From: Desulfobotulus pelophilus
GTDB lineage: Bacteria; Desulfobacterota; Desulfobacteria; Desulfobacterales; ASO4-4
Direction of reading: 5' to 3'
Length of the DNA stretch: 64,000 bases
Assembly: GCF_026155325.1 (NCBI RefSeq)
Contig: NZ_JAPFPW010000004.1
Location: 124,001 to 188,000, forward strand
Positions 33,337-41,449 of this stretch are shown in pieces. A model generated the notes under the pieces. It saw only the letters and a program-made list of their open reading frames with translations. It searched no databases and was not told the origin of the DNA. The position numbers and the translations under genes were made by a program. The number at the start of each line of letters is the position of its first letter. The stretch's first letter is position 1.

Positions 33337-35051
33337 GCTATCATCTCCCTCAGCTCCAGCAGTTCCCGCACAATCCCACCTTCAACACGTTCCAAAAGCT
33401 TTTTATGGATTTCGTGGTTTACAAAATCTTCCCCCAGCTCCGCCACCAGCAAGCGCTCCAGAATCACCCCCGGCTTTTCATACGTAACCTCTTCAAACAC
33501 ATCCTCCTTGTACCGGCTTAGGGACAGGTCATAACCCTCGGTCTCGATGTCGGCACGGGGCACCATAAACCATTTTTGCCTACGGTCTGTATCGGTCTCG
33601 GGATTACGGGCATGGAAGCGGGAAACAATATCCTGCAAGTCCCCATGCCCTTCCTGCTTGCTGCGCTTATCGTCAAGGGAATAGCCATCCGCCTGCATCT
33701 CATAAAACCAGACATGCTCCGTGGCCGCCTGGCTCACCTTGTCCTTTGGCCCCCAGACCTTGGTGAAAAGAAGGATGGCGGTGCTGACCCCGGCGTAGGG
33801 CTTGAAAACACCGCTGGGCATGGTGATGACCGCCTTGAGGTCGCAGCGCTCCACCAGCATCCGGCGCAGGGTTTTGAATGCGGTGCCGGAACCGAACAGC
33901 ACCCCCTGAGGTACGATGACACAGGCGGTGCCGCCCTTTTTGAGCAGGCGGTAGATGTTCTCGACAAAGAGCAGCTCGGTCTTGGTGGTGGAAAGTTGCA
34001 GGTTTTCGTTGATGTCGCCCTTATCGATGCTGCCGGTAAAGGGCGGATTGGCCATGACGATGTCGTATTCGGCCTCTTCCAGATAGCCCTTGGAAAGGGT
34101 GTCCCTGTAGTCAATATTGGGTTCGTCGATGCCGTGCATCATCAGGTTCATCAGCCCCAGACGTACCATGGTGCTGTCGATGTCATATCCGCAGAGAGAG
34201 GCTTGCAGGATGGCCTGCCTTTTTTCGTCGAAGGCGGCTGCAACCGAGGTTCGAACAAAACCGTCTTCATCGGGTTTCAGGTCACTGGTTCCTGCCTTGA
34301 TGGCCAGCTGGGTGACGATGTACTGATAGGCTCCGAGGAGAAAGCCGCCGGAACCACAGGCCGGGTCTGCGATGCGGTGGCCCAGCTGGGGCCGCACCAG
34401 ATCGGTCATCAGTTTTATGATATGGCGCGGGGTGCGGAACTGGCCATTCTTACCCGCCGTGGCGATCTCGGAAAGGAGCATTTCATAAACATCCCCCTGA
34501 ATATCCTGAAAGGCCTGTCCCTTTTCCTGTGAGTCCTTCCCCATGATTTCGAAAATCTCATCGATGGTCTTCACCGCCTCCACCAAGAGGGAGGGTTTAG
34601 GGATGATGAACACGGCGTTTTTCATGTGGTGGGTGAAGTTGCTTGCGGTGCCGTTCATGTCCTTGAGAAAGGGAAAAACCTTGCCCTGTACATGCTGCAG
34701 CATTTCCTCGGCCTGCATGTGTCTGAACTCGCTCCAGCGCAAGCTGCGTTTATCGATTTCATACATTTTAGCGTCGGTCTGACGTTTGTCCGTTTCTTTT
34801 TGGGTGTCGTCTTCCCTTGCTTTGGCGCGGTATTCGGGCGGTATCCATTGCCCTTCGAACCGGGAGGTGTAGGGCTCGCCGGTCCAGTCGGCATCGCCCT
34901 GTTTCTTCTGATCCAGATCATCGAGCCGCTTCATGAACAGGAGGTAGGTGATCTGTTCGATGGCCGTGAGCGGGTTGGAGATGCCGCCTGACCAGAATTT
35001 GTCCCAGAGCTGGCCGATCTTGCTTTTGAGTTCGGGGTTGTTTTGCAGCAT
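33333..35051 (-). CDS. hsdM: Type I restriction-modification methyltransferase HsdM
   Basis: A 572-residue N6-adenine methyltransferase. The N-terminal helical HsdM_N domain (LWDKFWSGGISNPLTAIEQI) is followed by the SAM site ADPACGSGGFLLGAY and catalytic VMANPPF. It methylates host DNA in complex with HsdS and is also part of the restriction complex with HsdR. It is followed by the overlapping DUF1016 gene and preceded, 5 bp away, by a truncated KilA-N gene. Confidence 0.92.
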   Translation of the reverse strand: MLQNNPELKSKIGQLWDKFWSGGISNPLTAIEQITYLLFMKRLDDLDQKKQGDADWTGEPYTSRFEGQWIPPEYRAKAREDDTQKETDKRQTDAKMYEIDKRSLRWSEFRHMQAEEMLQHVQGKVFPFLKDMNGTASNFTHHMKNAVFIIPKPSLLVEAVKTIDEIFEIMGKDSQEKGQAFQDIQGDVYEMLLSEIATAGKNGQFRTPRHIIKLMTDLVRPQLGHRIADPACGSGGFLLGAYQYIVTQLAIKAGTSDLKPDEDGFVRTSVAAAFDEKRQAILQASLCGYDIDSTMVRLGLMNLMMHGIDEPNIDYRDTLSKGYLEEAEYDIVMANPPFTGSIDKGDINENLQLSTTKTELLFVENIYRLLKKGGTACVIVPQGVLFGSGTAFKTLRRMLVERCDLKAVITMPSGVFKPYAGVSTAILLFTKVWGPKDKVSQAATEHVWFYEMQADGYSLDDKRSKQEGHGDLQDIVSRFHARNPETDTDRRQKWFMVPRADIETEGYDLSLSRYKEDVFEEVTYEKPGVILERLLVAELGEDFVNHEIHKKLLERVEGGIVRELLELREMIA

Positions 35052-35056
35052 GCTAT

Positions 35057-35308
35057 TTATCCTTCAACTGCTTGACGTTTCTGTCTGGATTGACTTTTCA
35101 TTGTGGCAAATTCGCCATAATTAAAGTCCGGGTTATGCACCTGTTCCCAAATTCCGAGGAACTCGACGGTATTCCGGTTCCGCAGCCAGTCCGAGATAAA
35201 GAAATCTCCGTCCTTGGCACGGAGCATATCGGTCAGGGAAATGAAATCCAAATCGCCATCCGAATAGACCGTTATCTCTGTTCCTTTGACCGATATTTTA
35301 GAATTCAT
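35057..35308 (-). pseudogene. Truncated KilA-N domain protein
   Basis: Residues 1-70 follow the start of KilA-N proteins (DLDFISLTDMLRAKDGDFFI ... TVEFLGIWEQVHNPDFNYGE then FATMKSQS). The open frame then ends after 83 residues with an unrelated RQKRQAVEG, where the conserved SxxSVKxWxxKTxAxGxxxK core should follow. KilA-N proteins bind DNA and are common in phages and in R-M operons. It is probably a decayed passenger between hsdR and hsdM. A 31-codon frame upstream (ending at 35305, MIWDQFPDVTKL ...) overlaps its start but has no known relatives that I recognise. Confidence 0.65.
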
Positions 35309-35435
35309 GCTTCATGACCTCTCCATTCAACCGTCTCGAATTCGATGGGATAACAATCCATGATCAATTTCGTGACATCAGGAAATTGATCCCAGATCAT
35401 TATGTGCTTTTCGTGTCTTTCTCAGTTCATATTCA

Positions 35436-38246
35436 TCAGGCCGCCAGGCGTTCTGTAAGCTGCAGGATTTCATTGATCTCCGCCGGGCTAAAGACACCTC
35501 GAATTCCCTGGGGGTGAATGACCGTGAAGGGTGCATTAATGAGGTCTTTCTTCTCGATCTTTTCACGCTCGATGATGAAGTCCTTGAGCAGGTTCAGGAA
35601 CTCCAGCTGGCGGCTGGAGAGATTGGTGTGCTGCTGGATGAACTGATCAAAGGCTTTGCTGACCGTTTCTGGGAAACTCTTCAGAATCTCAATGCCGAGG
35701 ATGTGGCGGATGAACTGGATGAAGCGGGCCTTGCGGTTTTTGTAGATCTGGCGCAGCAGGTCTTCGGTGATGTGCGGGTGCTCTGCGTGGAGCAGCTCGG
35801 CAAGCTGGCTGGCCTCAAGGGGTGAGACCTCTTCTCCGGTTTTAATTTTTTGCAATATGGGATTGTGTGCCGTCAGCTCTTCGATCATGGCTTCGACCAT
35901 CTCACGGTAGCGGCTGATGCTGACCGATTCATGCTGTGGCCCGAACTCCACCCATTCTTTATGGTGCAGCACGTCGGTGAGATCAAGGTGCATGGGGCCG
36001 GGGCCGGGCTGCTGCTCGCGGAATTTCATCAGGGGGCCGAGGCGGGTGTTCAGCTCATCAAGGGCATCTTCCAAAACAAGGGCATCCGTTCTGGCCCAGT
36101 AGTGCCGGGTCTGGGCGGCACGGATCAAGGCCTCTTCGGCTTTGACAAAGCTGATCGAGAGTGGCAGCTCGCTGACCTGCTCAACGATACCTTCCTTGAG
36201 GGTTTCGGCCTTTTCCTTCTCTTCGCACAGTCTGGCCAGGGTGTATTCCAGTACATCCCGCTCGAAACGCATGGCTTTGAAGTCGGCCTCGGATACGGTG
36301 CGGAACAGCGGCTTGATGGCGTTCCGCAAAAATTCCAGCCGCTGGTGATTCAGGGAGATCCAGAAGTTTTCCTCCTTTGTCTGAGCCAGCGCGGCGGCGG
36401 CCTCCCTGATGATAATGGAGTTTTGCGGCAGCTCGTTGATCTGCTGGCGCAGTTTGGCTATTTCTCGTTCGGCAATGTTTGTCTGCGCAAGGTCGATGGC
36501 CTTTTCGATTTTATCCAGCCGCAATCCAACCAGCCGCACCGGCAGGGGCAGCTGGGGCTTGAGTTCCCTGCCCTTGGGTTGCAGTTTGAAGTATTCGAAA
36601 TTGTCCCAGCAGTCGAGGATGAGAAAGACCTCTTTTTCCGTGCACCAGGGTTTGGCCTTGCTGGATTCCAGTAAGCGGGTGCCGCGTCCGATCATCTGCC
36701 AGAATTTGGTGTAGGAGTAGATCGGCTTGGCAAAGACCAGATTGACGATTTCACGAATGTCGATACCGGTGTCGAGCATGTCAACGCTGATGGCAACGCG
36801 GGGCATGTCATTGTTGGTGAACTGGTCGAGCAGGCCGCCCTTGCCATAGACGCGCGGGTCTTCCGAGACCAGCACCTTGGCCAGCTCCCCCTTGTATTGG
36901 GGAAAGAGTGCGTCGAAGATTCCTTCGATGCGTCGGGCATGGGCCTTGGTTGAACAGAAGAAAATTGTTTTACCGGGGAGCACGCCATTTGGATCCTTGA
37001 TGCACTCCTCCATGAACTCTTTGACAATAAGGGTATTGGTACCTTTGTTGGTTACCTGCTTTTCCAGCTGGGAGCCTTCGAAATGGATTTCCTCGACTTC
37101 CTTGCCTTCCAGAATCATCTTTTTCTGGTCTTCCAGCGATATGGTGCGCTTGCTGATGCCATCCATCTGGAAGCGGGTCTGGATCTTCATTACCTGAAAG
37201 CTGCACAGGTAGGGCGGCACGTTGCTGACCGCCTCTTCAAAGGTATAGGCAAAGGTGGGGAGGCCGTCTTCGCAGTGAAAAAGCTGAAAGGTGTTGTGGT
37301 CGATGATGTCGGTTGGCGTGGCGGTGAGGCCCAGAATGATGGTTTTGAAATAGTCCAGCACCTCTTTGTAGGTGTTGTAGATGGATCGGTGGCTTTCATC
37401 GACCACAATGAAATCAAAAAAGTGCGGAGACAGCTGTTGAAAGGCATCCCGGATGATATTGAGCATGGTGGGATAGGTCGAGACATAGATGCGGCGGTCC
37501 TTGGCAATGAGCTTCTCACCTGTGCTGGGCCAGCGCGGCTCGTGGGGCAGATACTCCTTGAAGGCGGCCAGTGCCTGTTCGCGCAGGGCAATGCGGTCAA
37601 CCAGAAACAGCACCTTCTCGGCATGACCGGCGCGCATAAGGGCATCGACCATGGCGATGCAGGTGCGGGTTTTGCCTGTGCCGGTGGCCATCACCAGGAG
37701 GAAATCACGTTTTTTCTCTTCCATGCCTTCCAGTACGGTGCGAATGGCCCGGATCTGATAATCCCGGCCCGCAATGTCCGTGTTAATCAGTTCCTGAGTC
37801 AGAGGCTTGCGGTTGCGGCGGATATACTGGAAGCGCTCAAGATCATCCCGTGTAGGAAAGCCGACAATCTTGCGCGGCGGATAGTTGTCCAGATCCCAGA
37901 AATAGATTTCGTGCCCGTTGGCGTAGAAGCAGAAGGGCAGTTCACCGCCCAGTTGCTTCTGGATGTTGTAGCAGTACTGCTTGGCCTGTTCACGCCCCAG
38001 CGCAGCATCCTTGCTCGTTTTTTTGGCTTCGACCACGGCCAGGGGCTTGCGATCCTTACCGAGCAGCACATAGTCACTGAACTGGTGGCCTTCGTAGGGG
38101 GTGCGTGGTTCGGCAACACCCACAGGAAGCGGAGTCAGGATGTCGAACTCCTCAATGACCTGGGCAGGATCTTTGACGTTCCAGCCCGATTGGGCGAGCT
38201 GGCTGTCTATCAGCTCAGAGCGGGTTTGGGCCTCAGTCCTTGTCAT
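35436..38246 (-). CDS. hsdR: Type I restriction endonuclease subunit HsdR
   Basis: A 936-residue motor-nuclease subunit. The N-terminal nuclease shows SDYVLLGKDRKPLAVVEAKK (D ... E-x-K). Translocase motifs follow: ATGTGKTRT (I), VVDESHR (II), LGLTATP (III), and the RecA2 part VAISVDMLDTGIDI, MIGRGTRL. The C-terminal helical region binds HsdM/HsdS. All motifs are intact, so the system should be able to cut unmodified DNA. The gene overlaps a small HTH gene by 14 bp. Confidence 0.92.
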   Translation of the reverse strand: MTRTEAQTRSELIDSQLAQSGWNVKDPAQVIEEFDILTPLPVGVAEPRTPYEGHQFSDYVLLGKDRKPLAVVEAKKTSKDAALGREQAKQYCYNIQKQLGGELPFCFYANGHEIYFWDLDNYPPRKIVGFPTRDDLERFQYIRRNRKPLTQELINTDIAGRDYQIRAIRTVLEGMEEKKRDFLLVMATGTGKTRTCIAMVDALMRAGHAEKVLFLVDRIALREQALAAFKEYLPHEPRWPSTGEKLIAKDRRIYVSTYPTMLNIIRDAFQQLSPHFFDFIVVDESHRSIYNTYKEVLDYFKTIILGLTATPTDIIDHNTFQLFHCEDGLPTFAYTFEEAVSNVPPYLCSFQVMKIQTRFQMDGISKRTISLEDQKKMILEGKEVEEIHFEGSQLEKQVTNKGTNTLIVKEFMEECIKDPNGVLPGKTIFFCSTKAHARRIEGIFDALFPQYKGELAKVLVSEDPRVYGKGGLLDQFTNNDMPRVAISVDMLDTGIDIREIVNLVFAKPIYSYTKFWQMIGRGTRLLESSKAKPWCTEKEVFLILDCWDNFEYFKLQPKGRELKPQLPLPVRLVGLRLDKIEKAIDLAQTNIAEREIAKLRQQINELPQNSIIIREAAAALAQTKEENFWISLNHQRLEFLRNAIKPLFRTVSEADFKAMRFERDVLEYTLARLCEEKEKAETLKEGIVEQVSELPLSISFVKAEEALIRAAQTRHYWARTDALVLEDALDELNTRLGPLMKFREQQPGPGPMHLDLTDVLHHKEWVEFGPQHESVSISRYREMVEAMIEELTAHNPILQKIKTGEEVSPLEASQLAELLHAEHPHITEDLLRQIYKNRKARFIQFIRHILGIEILKSFPETVSKAFDQFIQQHTNLSSRQLEFLNLLKDFIIEREKIEKKDLINAPFTVIHPQGIRGVFSPAEINEILQLTERLAA

Positions 38247-38454
38247 GCTTCAGCTTCCCCTGTTCTTTCATCTGCATACAAAAGGCTTCGAATTGCCTTC
38301 TTGCCAGCTTGAAGGGAACCGTCTTGCTGTTTTCCCAGCGGTTGATGGTGGAAAAGCTCACGGCCAGCTCGTGGGCCAGTTCTTCCTGACTGAGACCCAG
38401 TTGCTGGCGGACCTCTTTGACCGTTTCTGCAAAATTTTCCGGTGTTTTTGCCAT
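38233..38454 (-). CDS. Xre-family HTH regulator of the type I R-M operon
   Basis: A 73-residue single-domain Cro/C1-type HTH from ATG 38454 (AAGGAT site): VKEVRQQLGLSQEELAHELA then VSFSTINRWENSKTVPFKL. The frame is open far upstream, but the added residues have no ribosome site and look random. It comes first in the R-M operon and overlaps hsdR. Small HTH proteins like this (C-protein-like) often time restriction after methylation. Confidence 0.8.
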   Translation of the reverse strand: MAKTPENFAETVKEVRQQLGLSQEELAHELAVSFSTINRWENSKTVPFKLARRQFEAFCMQMKEQGKLKHDKD

Positions 38455-38763
38455 ATCCTTTGGCCTTAATTCCTGATGGGGCAGCTGTTCACTGCGGCGG
38501 GTGAACGACCTTTGCCCAGAGTGATACGTACGTCCAGAGATATAGCAGGTGATCATGCATGTGGAAAGCGGAAACCCGGCAAGTATTTTTGGGGTATTTC
38601 CATTGTTTTGCCAACACCCGGCAAGCAAAAACCATGGGAACAGATGCGGAAAAACAGTGCTGCCAACGCCTGATATACGGATTGGAGCTATCCGTTGCGC
38701 GGACCCTTTTACCCCCTTATCCCCCGTCACCATCCCTGCCAGCCGGATCGGGTGTCTGGCTGC
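38455..38763. other. Intergenic region upstream of the R-M operon
   Basis: 309 bp that hold the end of the hydrolase gene's downstream region and the presumed promoter of the HTH/hsdR operon. CCAACACCCGGCAAGCAAAA and similar GC-rich stretches are present, but no clear -35/-10 pair, terminator or gene. Confidence 0.4.
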
Positions 38764-39639
38764 CTATTTCTTCTTCATGATTTTTCCCACGGCCTCTTCC
38801 AGAGCGGGATTGAAGACCGCCGGCCTTGCCAGCATGAGAAAATGGTCGGCCCCCTTGATGACGGTGGCCTCAAAGGAAGCCATGTGCCTGCGGTTGCTTT
38901 CATAGTCAATGGGCCAGAGGTCCGCATTGACGGCCATGACGGGAAGGCGGACTTCTTGGAAGATGGCGGCGGACTCCCCGGTGATGAAAAGCCCCATCAT
39001 TTCCTTTAAGGCACTCAGGGCCACGGCGGGAGGGGCAGCAGCCATGTCGCTGAGAATCCATTCCCGGAGCGGGGCCGGTGTGGCGGGAACCATCATGGTT
39101 TCAACAAACGGACGGCTTCCAGTCTGAAAATCCTCTTCCAGCGGGCTGACCATCCCGTCCAGGATTTCAGGGGTGAGGGGATGGGCCACGTTGCCAAAGG
39201 TGTCCACGCCGATGAGGCCCAGCACGCGTCCGGGCATGAGACGCGCTGCCTCGGCGATGACGGGGCCGCCCATGGAGTGACCGATGAGAATTACCTCTTT
39301 GCTTCCCACCGCTTCCGCCACAGCCTTCACATCCTCTCCAAAGGCCTTCATGGTGTATTGGCTACGGCCCATCCCCGAGTGGCCGTGGCCTGCCAGATCC
39401 AGAAGCACCATGCGGTTCTTTTTTGAAAAATGGGCGACCTGCTCCCGCCAGTAGCGGGCATCGCAGCTCCATCCGTGGACAAAAATCAGGGTGGGTTCTC
39501 CCTTTCCGTACACTTCATAGGAAATGGGTACGCCGTCCTGGGAGGGTGTCATTCGGGGCCACTGGGCTGCGGCCGGACTGGCAGCGAAGATAAAAAAGAG
39601 AAGCCAGCAGGTAAAGGCTTGTAAAGATGTGTGTTTCAT
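38764..39639 (-). CDS. Exported alpha/beta hydrolase
   Basis: A 291-residue alpha/beta-hydrolase with signal peptide (about 25 residues, ending AAA-Q). The oxyanion region is FVHGWSCDARYW, the nucleophile elbow GHSMGG (Ser about 119), the acid likely in VMAVNADLWPID, and the base His in IKGADHFLML. It is probably a periplasmic esterase or lipase of unknown substrate. It stands alone on the minus strand between the R-M block and the MerR-methyltransferase. Confidence 0.85.
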   Translation of the reverse strand: MKHTSLQAFTCWLLFFIFAASPAAAQWPRMTPSQDGVPISYEVYGKGEPTLIFVHGWSCDARYWREQVAHFSKKNRMVLLDLAGHGHSGMGRSQYTMKAFGEDVKAVAEAVGSKEVILIGHSMGGPVIAEAARLMPGRVLGLIGVDTFGNVAHPLTPEILDGMVSPLEEDFQTGSRPFVETMMVPATPAPLREWILSDMAAAPPAVALSALKEMMGLFITGESAAIFQEVRLPVMAVNADLWPIDYESNRRHMASFEATVIKGADHFLMLARPAVFNPALEEAVGKIMKKK

Positions 39640-39706
39640 AATCTGCTTTCCTTATTTTAAGTTTCAGGAGCGAAGGCGGTTTCGTTTTTTTACGCCTGAA
39701 AAAAAC

Positions 39707-40930
39707 TCAGACAGGGACTTTTTTTTGAAGCAGCAGACAGGCATAGCCGTATTCATTGCCGTACTGCCGGTTCATGGCGATTTCTTTTTTCAAATCCTGA
39801 AATACGGGGCTTTCTCCAAGGGAATCTTCCAGATCAAGGAGGTTTTTTTCCATGTCATCGTAGAAATCCTGCCAGTCCTGCCGGGGCAGGAGGGCTGCAT
39901 CCACAACAAGGTATCCGGCCTTTTCCGCCTGACGGCATCTTTCCTCAAGGCTGCGCATGTCGGGGTATTCCACATCCCAGAGTTCTTTGCAGGGGGCAGA
40001 AGGGCTGCTGGTAAGCCACACGGCATCACTGACAAAAAGGTGTCCATTCGGAATGAGAAATTTTTTCCATGTGGCAAGCGCCTTTTCAAAGCCCATGATG
40101 TAGGCGGCTCCCTCACACCAGATGAGATCAAAGCTTCTGTTTTCAAAGGGCAGACTCAGCATGGAGGCCACAAGGGGCTGGATGCGGCGGGATAAATTTT
40201 TTTCCGTAAACTTTGTTGTAAGGGCATGGAGAAAAGGCCCATGGTTGTCCACGGCTGTGATATGAGCTTCGCTCACTTCCGCAAGGGTGAGGGCCGTTTC
40301 TCCTTTTCCGCAGCCAATCTCAAGAATATTGCGGATGGCAGCACTGTTTTCGATTTTCCGGAAAGCGCTGAGGGTGGCCTGCCTGCTGCCGGGACCTTGT
40401 CGTTTCATGGTTTCAAACACCTTACAAAAGTCTTCCATATAGACCTCATGGTTTTCCATGTTTCGTGAAACGCAGCGGATCTGCGTTGCGGTTTTTTCGG
40501 AAAAACCCAGGGCCTGAAGCCACTTCAGGTGGGCCTGGGCAGACTGTTTTTCAAAGGCCGCATGCCAGTGCCTGAGTGGGTCGGTTTCTGGTGTCTGGGG
40601 TGGTGCTTTTCCTTCTGTCCTCTGGCAGAGGGCGCGCAGCATGCGTTCAGCGGTTTTCAGATGGAGAATTTCCCTTTCAATGACAAGGAGCTGTTCCCGG
40701 AGCATGGCGGTATCCATCTTTCCTTCAATGCAGCGCTGGCACTGGGTCAGGGAAAAGCCCGCCCTCTGGAGGCAGCGGATGGTGACAAGGCGCTCCAGAT
40801 CACTTTCCGAATAGATGCGGTAGCCGTTTTGCTCATCCCTTGCCGGTGAAACCAGACCGATTCTCTGGTAATAGAGCAGGGTGGAGCGGGCAATGCCAAG
40901 GCGGCGGGTGATGTCCGATACATGATACAT
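39707..40930 (-). CDS. MerR-type regulator fused to a SAM methyltransferase
   Basis: A 407-residue fusion. Residues 1-70 are a MerR HTH (VSDITRRLGIARSTLLYYQR then IGLVSPARDEQNGYRIYSES), and about 75-115 the dimerisation helix. From about 185 a class I methyltransferase follows (ILEIGCGKGETALTLAEV, the SAM-binding glycine loop; LVASMLSLPFENRSFDLIWC). Such fusions are rare. The substrate is unknown; the enzyme part might act on the small molecule that the MerR part senses. A 19-bp-spaced MerR-type promoter lies just upstream (40962-40992), pointing to autoregulation. Confidence 0.85.
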   Translation of the reverse strand: MYHVSDITRRLGIARSTLLYYQRIGLVSPARDEQNGYRIYSESDLERLVTIRCLQRAGFSLTQCQRCIEGKMDTAMLREQLLVIEREILHLKTAERMLRALCQRTEGKAPPQTPETDPLRHWHAAFEKQSAQAHLKWLQALGFSEKTATQIRCVSRNMENHEVYMEDFCKVFETMKRQGPGSRQATLSAFRKIENSAAIRNILEIGCGKGETALTLAEVSEAHITAVDNHGPFLHALTTKFTEKNLSRRIQPLVASMLSLPFENRSFDLIWCEGAAYIMGFEKALATWKKFLIPNGHLFVSDAVWLTSSPSAPCKELWDVEYPDMRSLEERCRQAEKAGYLVVDAALLPRQDWQDFYDDMEKNLLDLEDSLGESPVFQDLKKEIAMNRQYGNEYGYACLLLQKKVPV

Positions 40931-40961
40931 GAAAGGCCTCCCATGTTCTTTGTTGAAAGCA

Positions 40962-40992
40962 AAGGTAGCCTATGAACCTTTAGACAGGTCAA
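40962..40992 (-). promoter_or_regulatory. MerR-type promoter with 19-bp spacer
   Basis: On the minus strand TTGACC (-35) and TACCTT (-10) are 19 bp apart, the overlong spacing typical of MerR-activated promoters. The spacer holds the imperfect dyad CCTGTCTAAAGGTTCATAGG. Confidence 0.65.
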
Positions 40993-41449
40993 GAAAAAAA
41001 ATTAGGGTGAAAAATTTTTCTGTGGGGCATTGCCGGTATGGGAAGGGGGCCGTGTGAACAGTGAGAACAGAACCAGGGGGGTGGCCTGTGGTTTATGGAA
41101 AATCTCCCCGGTATGCCATGGATGGATCCATATCATTCGTTTCTTACGGTACGCTGGACTCCACACAAGGTGATACTTGCAAACTCATGGTATGTAGCTT
41201 ACTCTTTATGGACTCGTTAAAGGTTCAATCGCAGCCAGTAAGCACACCGTGTACGAAATCTGTCATGGCTTGAGTCCTTTGTATCATAGGTCGTACGGAT
41301 GTGGATGTGACAAGTGTTTTGATGAAAGGGACATGGGTCGAGAGGTATGCGAGTGGCTCGGAAAGCAGTCTGGCAGGGGGCTTTGGTCCACTCGACCCGA
41401 CGGAAGGGCCGAGTGCTAAAAATGGCGTTTGTTTTATGGGGAAGCTGGC
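40993..41449. other. Non-coding region with a long-range inverted repeat
   Basis: No convincing gene. GGGTCGAG (about 41336) and CTCGACCC (about 41391) could pair around a GC-rich stretch, and a run of T at the start suggests structured or relic DNA. A degenerate mobile intron or element is possible, but I found no diagnostic motif. Confidence 0.35.

Noticed and set aside
33576-34532. 318-codon plus-strand frame opposite hsdM
   Set aside because: Antisense to the SAM and NPPF motifs of hsdM; no family match.
37083-38312. 409-codon open frame on the plus strand across hsdR
   Set aside because: It is antisense to the clearly coding hsdR and its translation has no recognisable domain; a shadow of codon bias.
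41061-41430. Possible group II intron remnant
   Set aside because: No domain V motif, no 5' GUGYG start and no reverse-transcriptase fragment could be shown.
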